The notes under the pieces were generated by a model, which had not been told where the DNA came from, did no database searches, and saw nothing but the letters and a program-made list of their open reading frames with translations. From positions 1 to 14,105 of the forward strand of contig JBHJOF010000130.1 of assembly GCA_050330055.1 (NCBI GenBank): 14,105 nt of DNA, in the 5' to 3' direction. Shown here piece by piece: positions 7,570 to 13,238 of the stretch. The position numbers were made by a program, and so were the translations under genes. Every line of letters begins with the position of its first letter. The first letter of the stretch is position 1. This DNA comes from JBHJOF01 sp050330055 (GTDB lineage Bacteria; Pseudomonadota; Alphaproteobacteria; Kiloniellales; JAKSDN01).

Positions 7570-8031
7570 CTACTGGATGGTGGCGCAGGCCTCGATCGGC
7601 AGGCCATGGACGCGGCCCTCGGCGATCGCGCGGATCTTGCGGATCATGGCGTAGAAGCCATTGCTGCGCGACGGCGAGAGGTGCCCGCCGAGGTCGAGCC
7701 GGTCGAGCACCTCGCGGGTGTCGACCGCCAGAATCTCCTCCGGCGTCTTGCCCGAGAAGAGGATCAGGGCAACGGCGATCAGGCCTTTGACGATGTGGGC
7801 GTCGCTGTCGGCCACGAACTGCAGGCGCTGCGGATCGGTCGGATCGGCGCGCGCCACCAGCCAGACCTTGGAGACGCAGCCCTGCACCCGGTAGTCCTCG
7901 ATCCTGTACTGCTCGGGCAAGGGCTCGAGCCGTCGCCCCAGGTCGATCAGGTAGCGGTAACGCTCTTCCCAGTCGTCGGAGAAGGCGAAGTTGTCGGCCA
8001 GTTCCTCGAAGGTCATGGCCCCGGTGGTCAT
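7570..8031 (-). CDS. sufE: SufE family cysteine desulfurase sulfur acceptor
   Basis: Cytosolic partner of the SufS desulfurase in Fe-S cluster assembly: it takes persulfide sulfur from SufS and passes it to the SufBCD scaffold. Length is 153 residues. The sulfur-accepting Cys is C52 in YRVQGCVSKVW, almost the same position as C51 of E. coli SufE. The later SDAHIVKGLIA segment and the C-terminal RSNGFYAMIRKIR helix are typical. The ATG at 8031 overlaps the hisI stop as ATGA, which suggests translational coupling; an in-frame ATG five codons later is an alternative. No other suf gene is in the window, so sufE is detached from its main cluster, as is common in alphaproteobacteria. Confidence 0.95.
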   Translation of the reverse strand: MTTGAMTFEELADNFAFSDDWEERYRYLIDLGRRLEPLPEQYRIEDYRVQGCVSKVWLVARADPTDPQRLQFVADSDAHIVKGLIAVALILFSGKTPEEILAVDTREVLDRLDLGGHLSPSRSNGFYAMIRKIRAIAEGRVHGLPIEACATIQ

Positions 8032-8432
8032 GACCTGCCCCCGATCGGCTCGCTGATGATGCGCAGCTCGCCGTCGCGCAGCGCGTGAAAGAAGCAGCTG
8101 CGCCGCGCCGTGTGACAGGCCGGCCCCGTCTGATCGACCAGCAGCAGCAGGCTATCCTTGTCGCAATCGATGCGCATCTCGACCAGCCGCTGCACGTTGC
8201 CGGAGGTCTCGCCCTTGCGCCACAGCGCCTGGCGCGAGCGCGACCAGTAGCAGACCCGGCCGCTGCTCAGGGTCTCACGAATCGAGTCGGCGTTCATCCA
8301 GGCCAGCATCAGCACCTCGCCGCTGTCGTGCTGCTGCGCGACCGCCGGCACCAGGCCGGAGTCGTTGAAGGCGACCCCGGCGATCACGTCGGCGATCGCC
8401 CGGCTGAGGCTGGCTTCGTCGAGGCTGGACAT
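8028..8432 (-). CDS. hisI: Phosphoribosyl-AMP cyclohydrolase
   Basis: Third step of histidine biosynthesis: hydrolytic opening of the adenine ring of phosphoribosyl-AMP. This is the single-function form, 134 residues, without a HisE domain. The metal site is complete: the Mg motif D89-C90-D91-K92-D93 and the zinc cysteines C90, C106 (PACHT) and C113 (RSCFF). VLMLAWMN and GRVCYWSRSRQALWRKGETS are family signatures. ATG at 8432 has no recognisable Shine-Dalgarno, but TATGAT lies 5 nt upstream, so the message could be leaderless. The gene is followed directly by sufE with an ATGA overlap. It is away from the rest of the his genes. Confidence 0.96.
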   Translation of the reverse strand: MSSLDEASLSRAIADVIAGVAFNDSGLVPAVAQQHDSGEVLMLAWMNADSIRETLSSGRVCYWSRSRQALWRKGETSGNVQRLVEMRIDCDKDSLLLLVDQTGPACHTARRSCFFHALRDGELRIISEPIGGRS

Positions 8433-8437
8433 CGGCC

Positions 8438-8468
8438 ATCATATGCCGTGCCGATCCCGTCGAGGCAA
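8438..8468 (-). promoter_or_regulatory. Candidate hisI promoter close to the start codon
   Basis: On the minus strand, -35 TTGCCT at 8468-8463 and -10 TATGAT at 8443-8438 are separated by 19 nt, longer than ideal. If used, the transcript would begin at about the A of the hisI ATG (8432), which fits the lack of a ribosome site there. Confidence 0.3.
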
Positions 8469-8732
8469 GTGCGAGCCAAGTCCTTGATCGGGCGCGGAAA
8501 TAGTGTCGCACGCGACCGCAGTTGTCTCGCCCGGCCACAGATTTGCACCAGGGCTTGCCCAAAATCCTCACAACAGCGGCCCGCAACAGCTCCTAGAGTA
8601 CAGTCATCGTGGATCGCCATCGGCGCCCCCCGCATGGCCCGGTGCCGATTGGCAGCGCTCCCTGCCTGTCTCCCCTGCACTGCACCGGGCCGTGGCGAGC
8701 CGCGCAACAACCGAGCTCTGCGTTCCCTCCGG

Positions 8733-8766
8733 CCGGCCCGCCACCCCCTGGCGGGCCGGTTCTTTC
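8733..8766 (+). terminator. Rho-independent terminator with no upstream gene
   Basis: The stem is CCGGCCCGCC (8733-8742) and GGCGGGCCGG (8750-8759), a perfect 10 bp with a 7-nt loop, followed at once by TTTCTTT (8760-8766). The T-run is on the plus strand only; the opposite side has no T-run. The only plus-strand gene nearby starts after it (8854), so it must end some unseen plus-strand transcript or shield the permease gene from read-through. Confidence 0.75.
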
Positions 8767-8853
8767 CGTCCAGACGAGGGCGGCACGCGACGCGCTTTCG
8801 CCCGCACCAGCCGCCCGCTAGTCTGACACGCCACAATCTCCGGAGAGCGCGCG

Positions 8854-10656
8854 TTGCCGGCCACCATGACTGACCTGACGACCGAGCAGATCACCATCTT
8901 CGCGATCCTCGTGGCGCTCTTCGGGCTAATGGTCTGGGGACGCTGGCGCTATGACGTCGTCGCCTTCGTCGCCCTGCTGGCGTGCGTTCTGGTGGGACTG
9001 GTGCCCGCGGGCGAGGCCTTCAACGGCTTCGGCCATCCGGCGACCATAACGGTCGCGGCCGTCCTGGTGATCAGCCGCGCACTGGCCGGCGCCGGCGCCA
9101 CCGATGCCCTGGTCCGGCTGGTACTGCGCGCCGCCAAGCGGCTCTCCTTGCACATCGCCGGACTGGCAGGCCTGGGTGCGCTGCTGTCCTGCTTCATGAA
9201 CAACGTCGGGACACTGGGCCTGATGATGCCGGTCGCGCTGCAGTCGGCGCGCAAAGCCAAGCGCTCGCCGGCGCTGCTCCTGATGCCGCTGTCTTTCGGC
9301 ACCATCCTGGGCGGACTCGTTACCCTGATCGGCACGCCGCCCAACATCATCGTCGCCGCCTATCGCGGCGAGGTCGCGGGCAGCCCCTTCGGCATGTTCG
9401 ACTTCTCGCCGGTCGGCGGCGTCGTCGCGCTGGCTGGTCTCGCCTTCGTCGCACTCATCGGCTGGCGCCTAGTGCCGAAGCGCGCGGTGCAGCGCGCCGC
9501 CGCCGAGGACATCTTCGGCATCGAGGACTACGTCGCCGAGGCCCGCATTGTCGAGGACAGCAAGGCGGCCGGCCTGACGCTGGCCGAGATCGCCAAGGAG
9601 ACAGAGGACATCGATGTCCAGCTCATCAGCCTGATCCGCGGCGAGCAGTATCAGCTCAGCCTGCGCAGCCGCGAGCAGCTGCGGCCCGGTGACCTGCTGC
9701 TGTTCGAGGCCGGCCCAGAGGCGATCGATCAGTTCGTCAGCAAGCTGGGCCTGAAGATCTCGGGCCCGCGAAAGGCGCGTGAGAGCCTGACGCAGAGCCC
9801 CGAATCGGCGCTGGCCGAGATGGTGGTGACTCCCGGCTCGCAGATCGAGGGTCGCCGGGTGAGCGCGCTGCGCTTGCAGCATCGCTTCGGCGTCAACCTG
9901 CTGGCCGTGTCGCGCCAGGGCCGGCCGCACCGCGGCCGGCTGCGCCATCTGCAATTCCGCATCGGCGACGTCCTGCTGCTGCACGGCGACCCCGAGCGCC
10001 TGCCCGAGGTGACCAGCAGGCTCGGCTGCCTGCCGCTGGCCGAGCGCGAGCTCAGCTTCGGCCTGCGCGGCAAGGCGCCCTGGCTGATCGCCGTCTTCGC
10101 CGGCGCCATCGCGCTCGCAAGCTTCGGTGTTATCAGCATGCCGATCGCCCTGGCGCTGGCCGTCGCCATCATGGTGGTCGCCGGCCTGATGCCGCTGCGC
10201 GAGCTCTACGAGGGGATCGACTGGCCGGTGATCGTGCTGCTCGGCTCGCTGATACCGGTCGGCGGGGTGCTGCAATCGACCGGGGCCACCGGCGTAATAG
10301 CCGGTGCGATTCTGACGCTGACTACGGGTTTCGGGGCGGTCGCCGTGCTGGTGCTGCTGATGGTGGTCACCATGACCCTGTCCGACATCCTGAACAACGC
10401 GGCGACGGCCGTGATCATGGCGCCGATCGGGCTGTCGCTCGCCACGCTGCTTGACGTCAATCCCGACGCCTTTTTCATGGCGGTGGCGGTCGGCGCCTCC
10501 TGCGCCTTCCTGACTCCGATCGGACATCAGAACAACGCGCTGATCCTTGGACCCGGCGGCTACAGCTTCGGCGACTACTGGCACATGGGACTGCCGCTCG
10601 AGCTGCTGATCGTCGCCGTCGCGACGCCGATGATCCTGCTGGTCTGGCCGCTTTAG
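8854..10656 (+). CDS. SLC13-family anion permease with two TrkA-C domains
   Basis: Inner-membrane symporter of the DASS/SLC13 type, 600 residues. The N-terminal half carries FMNNVGTLGLMMPVAL and GTILGGLVTLIGTPPN. The C-terminal half carries the inverted-repeat counterparts SDILNNAATAVIMAPI and GASCAFLTPIGHQNN, the paired hairpin motifs that hold sodium and the anion. Between the halves are two cytoplasmic TrkA-C (RCK-C) domains at about 227-300 and 319-395, containing LRPGDLLLFEAGPE and FRIGDVLLLHGDPE, expected to bind a regulatory ligand. The substrate could be sulfate, another oxyanion or a dicarboxylate; sequence alone does not tell. I choose TTG 8854 because GGAGAG lies 6 nt upstream; the ATG at 8866 would be 18 nt from it. 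The gene ends 4 bp from the end of the convergent PPK2 gene. Confidence 0.93.
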   Translation: MPATMTDLTTEQITIFAILVALFGLMVWGRWRYDVVAFVALLACVLVGLVPAGEAFNGFGHPATITVAAVLVISRALAGAGATDALVRLVLRAAKRLSLHIAGLAGLGALLSCFMNNVGTLGLMMPVALQSARKAKRSPALLLMPLSFGTILGGLVTLIGTPPNIIVAAYRGEVAGSPFGMFDFSPVGGVVALAGLAFVALIGWRLVPKRAVQRAAAEDIFGIEDYVAEARIVEDSKAAGLTLAEIAKETEDIDVQLISLIRGEQYQLSLRSREQLRPGDLLLFEAGPEAIDQFVSKLGLKISGPRKARESLTQSPESALAEMVVTPGSQIEGRRVSALRLQHRFGVNLLAVSRQGRPHRGRLRHLQFRIGDVLLLHGDPERLPEVTSRLGCLPLAERELSFGLRGKAPWLIAVFAGAIALASFGVISMPIALALAVAIMVVAGLMPLRELYEGIDWPVIVLLGSLIPVGGVLQSTGATGVIAGAILTLTTGFGAVAVLVLLMVVTMTLSDILNNAATAVIMAPIGLSLATLLDVNPDAFFMAVAVGASCAFLTPIGHQNNALILGPGGYSFGDYWHMGLPLELLIVAVATPMILLVWPL

Positions 10657-10660
10657 GGGA

Positions 10661-11476
10661 TCAGTCGGACTTGTCGCGCAGCAGCGCGTGCATGGCGCGC
10701 TCGACCGTCGGATCAAGCCGGGGCAGCACAAGGTCGAGGCCATCGGACAGGCTGTCGACGATGGTCCTGATCGCCTCGACGCGGGCGTACTTCTTGTCGT
10801 TCGCCGGGATCGCGTGCCAGGGCGCATAGGTCGTCGAAGTGCGCTCGAGCATCTCGTCGATCGCGACCGCATAGTCCGCCCAGAGTTTACGATTGTGCAG
10901 GTCGTCGGCGGTAAGCTTCCAGCGCTTCAACGGGTCCGCCATGCGCGCAGCGAAGCGGCGCAGCTGCTCCTCAGGCGTAATGTGCAGGAAGAGCTTGGCG
11001 ATGCGATAGCCGTCGTTGACCAGCAGGCGCTCGAACTCGTTGATCTCGTCATAGGCGCGGCGCCATTCCTGCTCCGAGGCCAGGCCCTCGACCCGCTCGA
11101 CCAGCACCCGGCCGTACCAGGAGCGGTCGAACATCGCGATGCAGCCAGGATCGGGCAGCCTTTGCCAGAAGCGGTAGAGATAGTGCTGGTCCGCCTCCTT
11201 GCCGCTCGGCGGACCGATCGGCCAGACCTTGCAGCCGCGCGGATCGAGCACCGAGGCCATGCGCCGGATGGTGCCGCCCTTGCCGGCCGTGTCCCAGCCC
11301 TCGAAGGCCACAAGGCCACGGTGCCCGCCGGCCAGGTAGGCGAGGGCAACCTCCTGCAGCCGCGTCTGTTGCTGCTTGAGCTCGTCGTCGTAGGCCTTCG
11401 CCTTGAGGGACTTGTCCAGGTCGATCTTGGCGAGCCTGGGCCGCTGCTTTGCCAGCGTGATCTCGGCCGCCGTCAT
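10661..11476 (-). CDS. Polyphosphate kinase 2 family protein
   Basis: Cytosolic kinase that moves phosphate between polyphosphate and nucleotides. Length is 271 residues with a single PPK2 domain. Walker A is EGWDTAGKGG at 59-68. Walker B is MFDRSWYGRVLVERVEGL, with D117 catalytic. The lid is RRFAARMADPLKRWKLT. The wording EGWD-AGKGG with FDRSWYGRVLVERVEG resembles the domains of two-domain polyphosphate:AMP phosphotransferases more than the GDP- or ADP-preferring single-domain enzymes, so AMP is a possible acceptor, but this is only inference. The start is ATG 11476, with no strong promoter recognised in the 172-bp gap shared with the end of hspQ. It is tail to tail with the SLC13 gene, with 4 bp between stops and no terminator between them. 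Confidence 0.93.
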   Translation of the reverse strand: MTAAEITLAKQRPRLAKIDLDKSLKAKAYDDELKQQQTRLQEVALAYLAGGHRGLVAFEGWDTAGKGGTIRRMASVLDPRGCKVWPIGPPSGKEADQHYLYRFWQRLPDPGCIAMFDRSWYGRVLVERVEGLASEQEWRRAYDEINEFERLLVNDGYRIAKLFLHITPEEQLRRFAARMADPLKRWKLTADDLHNRKLWADYAVAIDEMLERTSTTYAPWHAIPANDKKYARVEAIRTIVDSLSDGLDLVLPRLDPTVERAMHALLRDKSD

Positions 11477-11648
11477 GACCGGCGCTCCCCACGGACTCCC
11501 TCTGGTGCCTGGATAGCGTTCATCGCCGCCAGACTATGGCAGATCGGTCGAGAACATGAATGCCTTGTTTCAGGGAGTAGCGGCCCCGACCCGCCTCGCA
11601 GGTCTCGCGCCCGGTTTTGCCCAGTCTGCGGACGAGCAGGCCGCGGGC

Positions 11649-11972
11649 TCAGTTGGCCTGCAGGTTGCGCGTCACGTAGCGGCCGTTCTCCAGCCCGCTG
11701 AAAAGCTCGTCGACCTGCGGATGCGACACGGCCGTGCCGGTCTCGTCCGGCACCAGGTTCTGCTCGGATACATAGGCGACGTAGGTGGTGTCCGCGTTTT
11801 CCGCCAACAGGTGATAGTAGGGCTGATCCTTGGAGGGACGGATCTCCTCCGGGATCGAGAGCCACCACTCCTCGGTGTTGGCGAATTGCGGATCGACGTC
11901 ATAGATCACCCCGCGGAAGGGATAGAAGCGATGACGAACGATCTGGCCGATCTGAAACTTGGCGGTTCGCAT
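11649..11972 (-). CDS. hspQ: Heat shock protein HspQ
   Basis: Small cytosolic protein of the HspQ/YccV family, known in enterobacteria as a heat-induced factor that modulates the Lon protease and binds hemimethylated oriC DNA. Length is 107 residues, against 105 in E. coli. Family blocks: KFQIGQIVRHRFYPFRGVIY at the start, then DPQFANTEEWWLSIP, QPYYHLLAEN and YVSEQNLVPDETG. ATG 11972 is chosen because GGAG lies 6 nt upstream and the protein then starts directly at the conserved MRTAKFQIG. The frame extends upstream to 12041, but that part has no homologous look. A sigma-70-like promoter candidate is at 12008-12036; no heat-shock (sigma-32) consensus was recognised. Confidence 0.94.
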   Translation of the reverse strand: MRTAKFQIGQIVRHRFYPFRGVIYDVDPQFANTEEWWLSIPEEIRPSKDQPYYHLLAENADTTYVAYVSEQNLVPDETGTAVSHPQVDELFSGLENGRYVTRNLQAN

Positions 11973-12007
11973 GCGTTTCTCCGGCAGCAAGCTCCTGCCA
12001 CGGTCCC

Positions 12008-12036
12008 CACATAAAATGTAAAGCTGGCAGGAACAA
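12008..12036 (-). promoter_or_regulatory. Candidate hspQ promoter
   Basis: On the minus strand, -35 TTGTTC (12036-12031), a 17-nt spacer and -10 TATGTG (12013-12008), in a locally AT-rich patch. It would give a leader of about 28 nt before the hspQ start, containing its GGAG ribosome site. The -10 box is a weak match. Confidence 0.35.
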
Positions 12037-12076
12037 CGCACAAGGCCCGTGGGAGGCCGGCCGCGTCGGTGCTTTC

Positions 12077-12118
12077 GCGTTAACTACGTTAACGCAGCGT
12101 CAGACGCAGCGTTCTGAC
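12077..12118. promoter_or_regulatory. Cluster of symmetrical sites upstream of hspQ
   Basis: GCGTTAAC-TAC-GTTAACGC (12077-12095) is a perfect inverted repeat with 8-bp arms. It runs into two direct copies of ACGCAGCGT (12092-12100 and 12104-12112, period 12). GTCAGA-N8-TCTGAC (12099-12118) and GCGTC-A-GACGC (12097-12107) are further perfect inverted repeats. A third GCGTTAAC lies at 12156-12163. GTTAAC is rare in DNA of this composition, so three copies in 90 bp suggest binding sites for a dimeric regulator. The position is 65-110 bp upstream of the proposed hspQ transcription start. Confidence 0.45.
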
Positions 12119-12315
12119 CGATCGGCGCTGAAGCCGAAGCATCGTGGAAAGGATTGCGTTAACCCTGATTGCCCGCCGCACGGCCTCGGCGCGCTTGCCG
12201 GCCCCGTACGCAACGCCAGCGGCGCGGGTGTCCCGCGGCCCGTTCGAAGCCGGCTCACGGCACGGCCGTCCCAGCACCAGCCCATACGCCATCTCGACGA
12301 GCGAGACTCATGGCC

Positions 12316-12367
12316 CATCCTTCGAGACGCCAGCCTCCGCCAAGGCTAAGGCAGGCTCCTCAGGATG
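12316..12367. repeat. REP-like palindromic element 1
   Basis: It starts CATCCTTCGAGACGCC and ends GGCTCCTCAGGATG, imperfect inverted ends with an inner AGCCT/AGGCT pair. CATCCTTCGAGACGC...CTCCTCAGGATGAGG is a widespread intergenic repeat style in alphaproteobacteria (established, from memory). Confidence 0.65.
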
Positions 12368-12398
12368 AGGAATGGCATTTTATATCAACGGGCTACCA

Positions 12399-12437
12399 CC
12401 TCATGCCGAGGAGCCGCAAAGCGGCGACTCGAATGCG
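12399..12437. repeat. REP-like palindromic element 2, opposite orientation
   Basis: CCTCATGCCGAGGAGCCGC, AAA loop, then GCGGCGACTCGAATGCG. It has a perfect GCCGC/GCGGC inner stem and belongs to the same family as the element at 12316-12367 but points the other way. It lies about 60 bp beyond the GntR stop and could protect or end that transcript. Confidence 0.6.
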
Positions 12438-12506
12438 AAGCAGCGGGTCTTGGCCCGCAGGTTCGGCAGCTCGGTCATGGATGTCGGGATCTGGTAATGA
12501 CCCCCA

Positions 12507-13238
12507 TCATCCTTCTGCATTCCCGGGGCCGTCCCCAGGGCTCTCCGGGGCGTAGCGCAGCATGCGCGTGAAGCTCATGGAGATGTGGCCACGGCAGATG
12601 TCGCCCACCGCCGGATGATCCTCGATCTCCAGCGCCGCGATCACGTCGATGATCTGACGCCGGAAGACCTCGATCTCGTCGGCCAGGTTGAGTCGCGGCA
12701 CCGACTTAAGCCAGATGCGCGAGGTCTGGAAGTAGAGCCGCTCGATGATCTCGCGCAAGGGCGCGTTGCCGATCAGGGCATAGAGCGCGACGCTGAAATC
12801 CATGTTCAGCCGGGTGAAAACGGCGGGATCGGGAGTCGCGGCCAGGCGCTCGCAGCGCGCCAGATGATCGCGCAGCGTTGCCAGGTCCTCCGGCGTGCAG
12901 CGCATCGGCGCCAGCCGCCCCATCAGGCCGGTCAACTCGAGCCGCAGGCGATAGACCTGCTCCAGGGCGCGGATGTCGACGTCGAGCACCAGGGTGCCGA
13001 CGCCGTGGCGGCGCTCGACCAGGCCCTCGGCCTCCAGGCGCCCCAGCACGCGGCGGATCGGCGTGCGGCTGACCCCGAACGCCTCGGCCAGCTCCTCCTC
13101 GCCGAGCTGGGTACCCGGGGGGTACTCAAGCATGCAGATGCGGTCTCGCAGGCAGCGATGAATGCGCTCGAAGCGCTCGCGCGACGGCGTCAGGGCGGCG
13201 CCATTGTCGGGCAGGCCGCCGAGCGCCGCCTCGCTCAT
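12507..13238 (-). CDS. GntR-family transcriptional regulator with FCD domain
   Basis: 243 residues. The winged helix-turn-helix is at 21-84, with LGEEELAEAFGVSRTPIRRV as the DNA-recognition part and the wing ERRHGVGTLV. A helical FCD ligand domain follows at about 93-230. In most FCD regulators a metal is held by Asp plus three His. Here the usual FHxxL helix reads MDFSVALYALIGN, and the expected His in the next helix (VFRRQII) is also absent, while the last one (CRGHISMSF) is kept, so the metal site looks incomplete. ATG 13238 has GGAG 9 nt upstream and overlaps the stop of the ArgE-type gene as ATGA, so both are probably one transcript and the regulator may respond to that enzyme's substrate or product. 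Confidence 0.92.
   Translation of the reverse strand: MSEAALGGLPDNGAALTPSRERFERIHRCLRDRICMLEYPPGTQLGEEELAEAFGVSRTPIRRVLGRLEAEGLVERRHGVGTLVLDVDIRALEQVYRLRLELTGLMGRLAPMRCTPEDLATLRDHLARCERLAATPDPAVFTRLNMDFSVALYALIGNAPLREIIERLYFQTSRIWLKSVPRLNLADEIEVFRRQIIDVIAALEIEDHPAVGDICRGHISMSFTRMLRYAPESPGDGPGNAEG

Larger units (their letters stand above)
8433..8853. other. 421-bp gap without a recognisable gene
   Basis: It lies between the divergent hisI and SLC13 genes. Open frames on both strands are present only because the DNA is GC-rich; their translations show no protein-like pattern. The supported contents are the candidate hisI promoter at the left end, the plus-strand terminator at 8733-8766 and the SLC13 ribosome site near 8842. 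The stretch 8470-8732, between promoter and terminator, has no assigned function and could encode a small RNA ending at that terminator. Confidence 0.5.
11973..12506. other. 534-bp gap without a recognisable gene
   Basis: The region between hspQ and the GntR gene (both minus). From left to right: hspQ ribosome site and promoter candidate, the GTTAAC-type symmetrical cluster, about 150 bp with nothing recognisable (12165-12312), two REP-like palindromes, a small hairpin GCGGGTCTTGGCCCGC near 12444-12459, and at 12475-12504 a degenerate piece resembling the right end of the repeat at 4862-4980. Short open frames here show no protein-like pattern. Confidence 0.55.

Noticed and set aside
8503..8826. 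Possible small protein gene before the SLC13 permease
   Set aside because: The translation is rich in Pro/Ser/Ala/Arg with no pattern, no ribosome site, and the terminator hairpin lies within it.
9469..10872. 467-codon minus-strand frame
   Set aside because: Antisense shadow of the SLC13 permease, extending into PPK2 in the wrong frame; low-complexity composition and no motif.
12080..12092. CtrA cell-cycle regulator box in TTAA-N5-TTAA
   Set aside because: The CtrA consensus needs seven bases between the TTAA halves; here there are five. A half-site reading remains possible but is weak.
12089..12292. 67-codon minus-strand frame upstream of hspQ
   Set aside because: No ribosome site, no recognisable family, and it spans the symmetrical-site cluster; more likely regulatory DNA.
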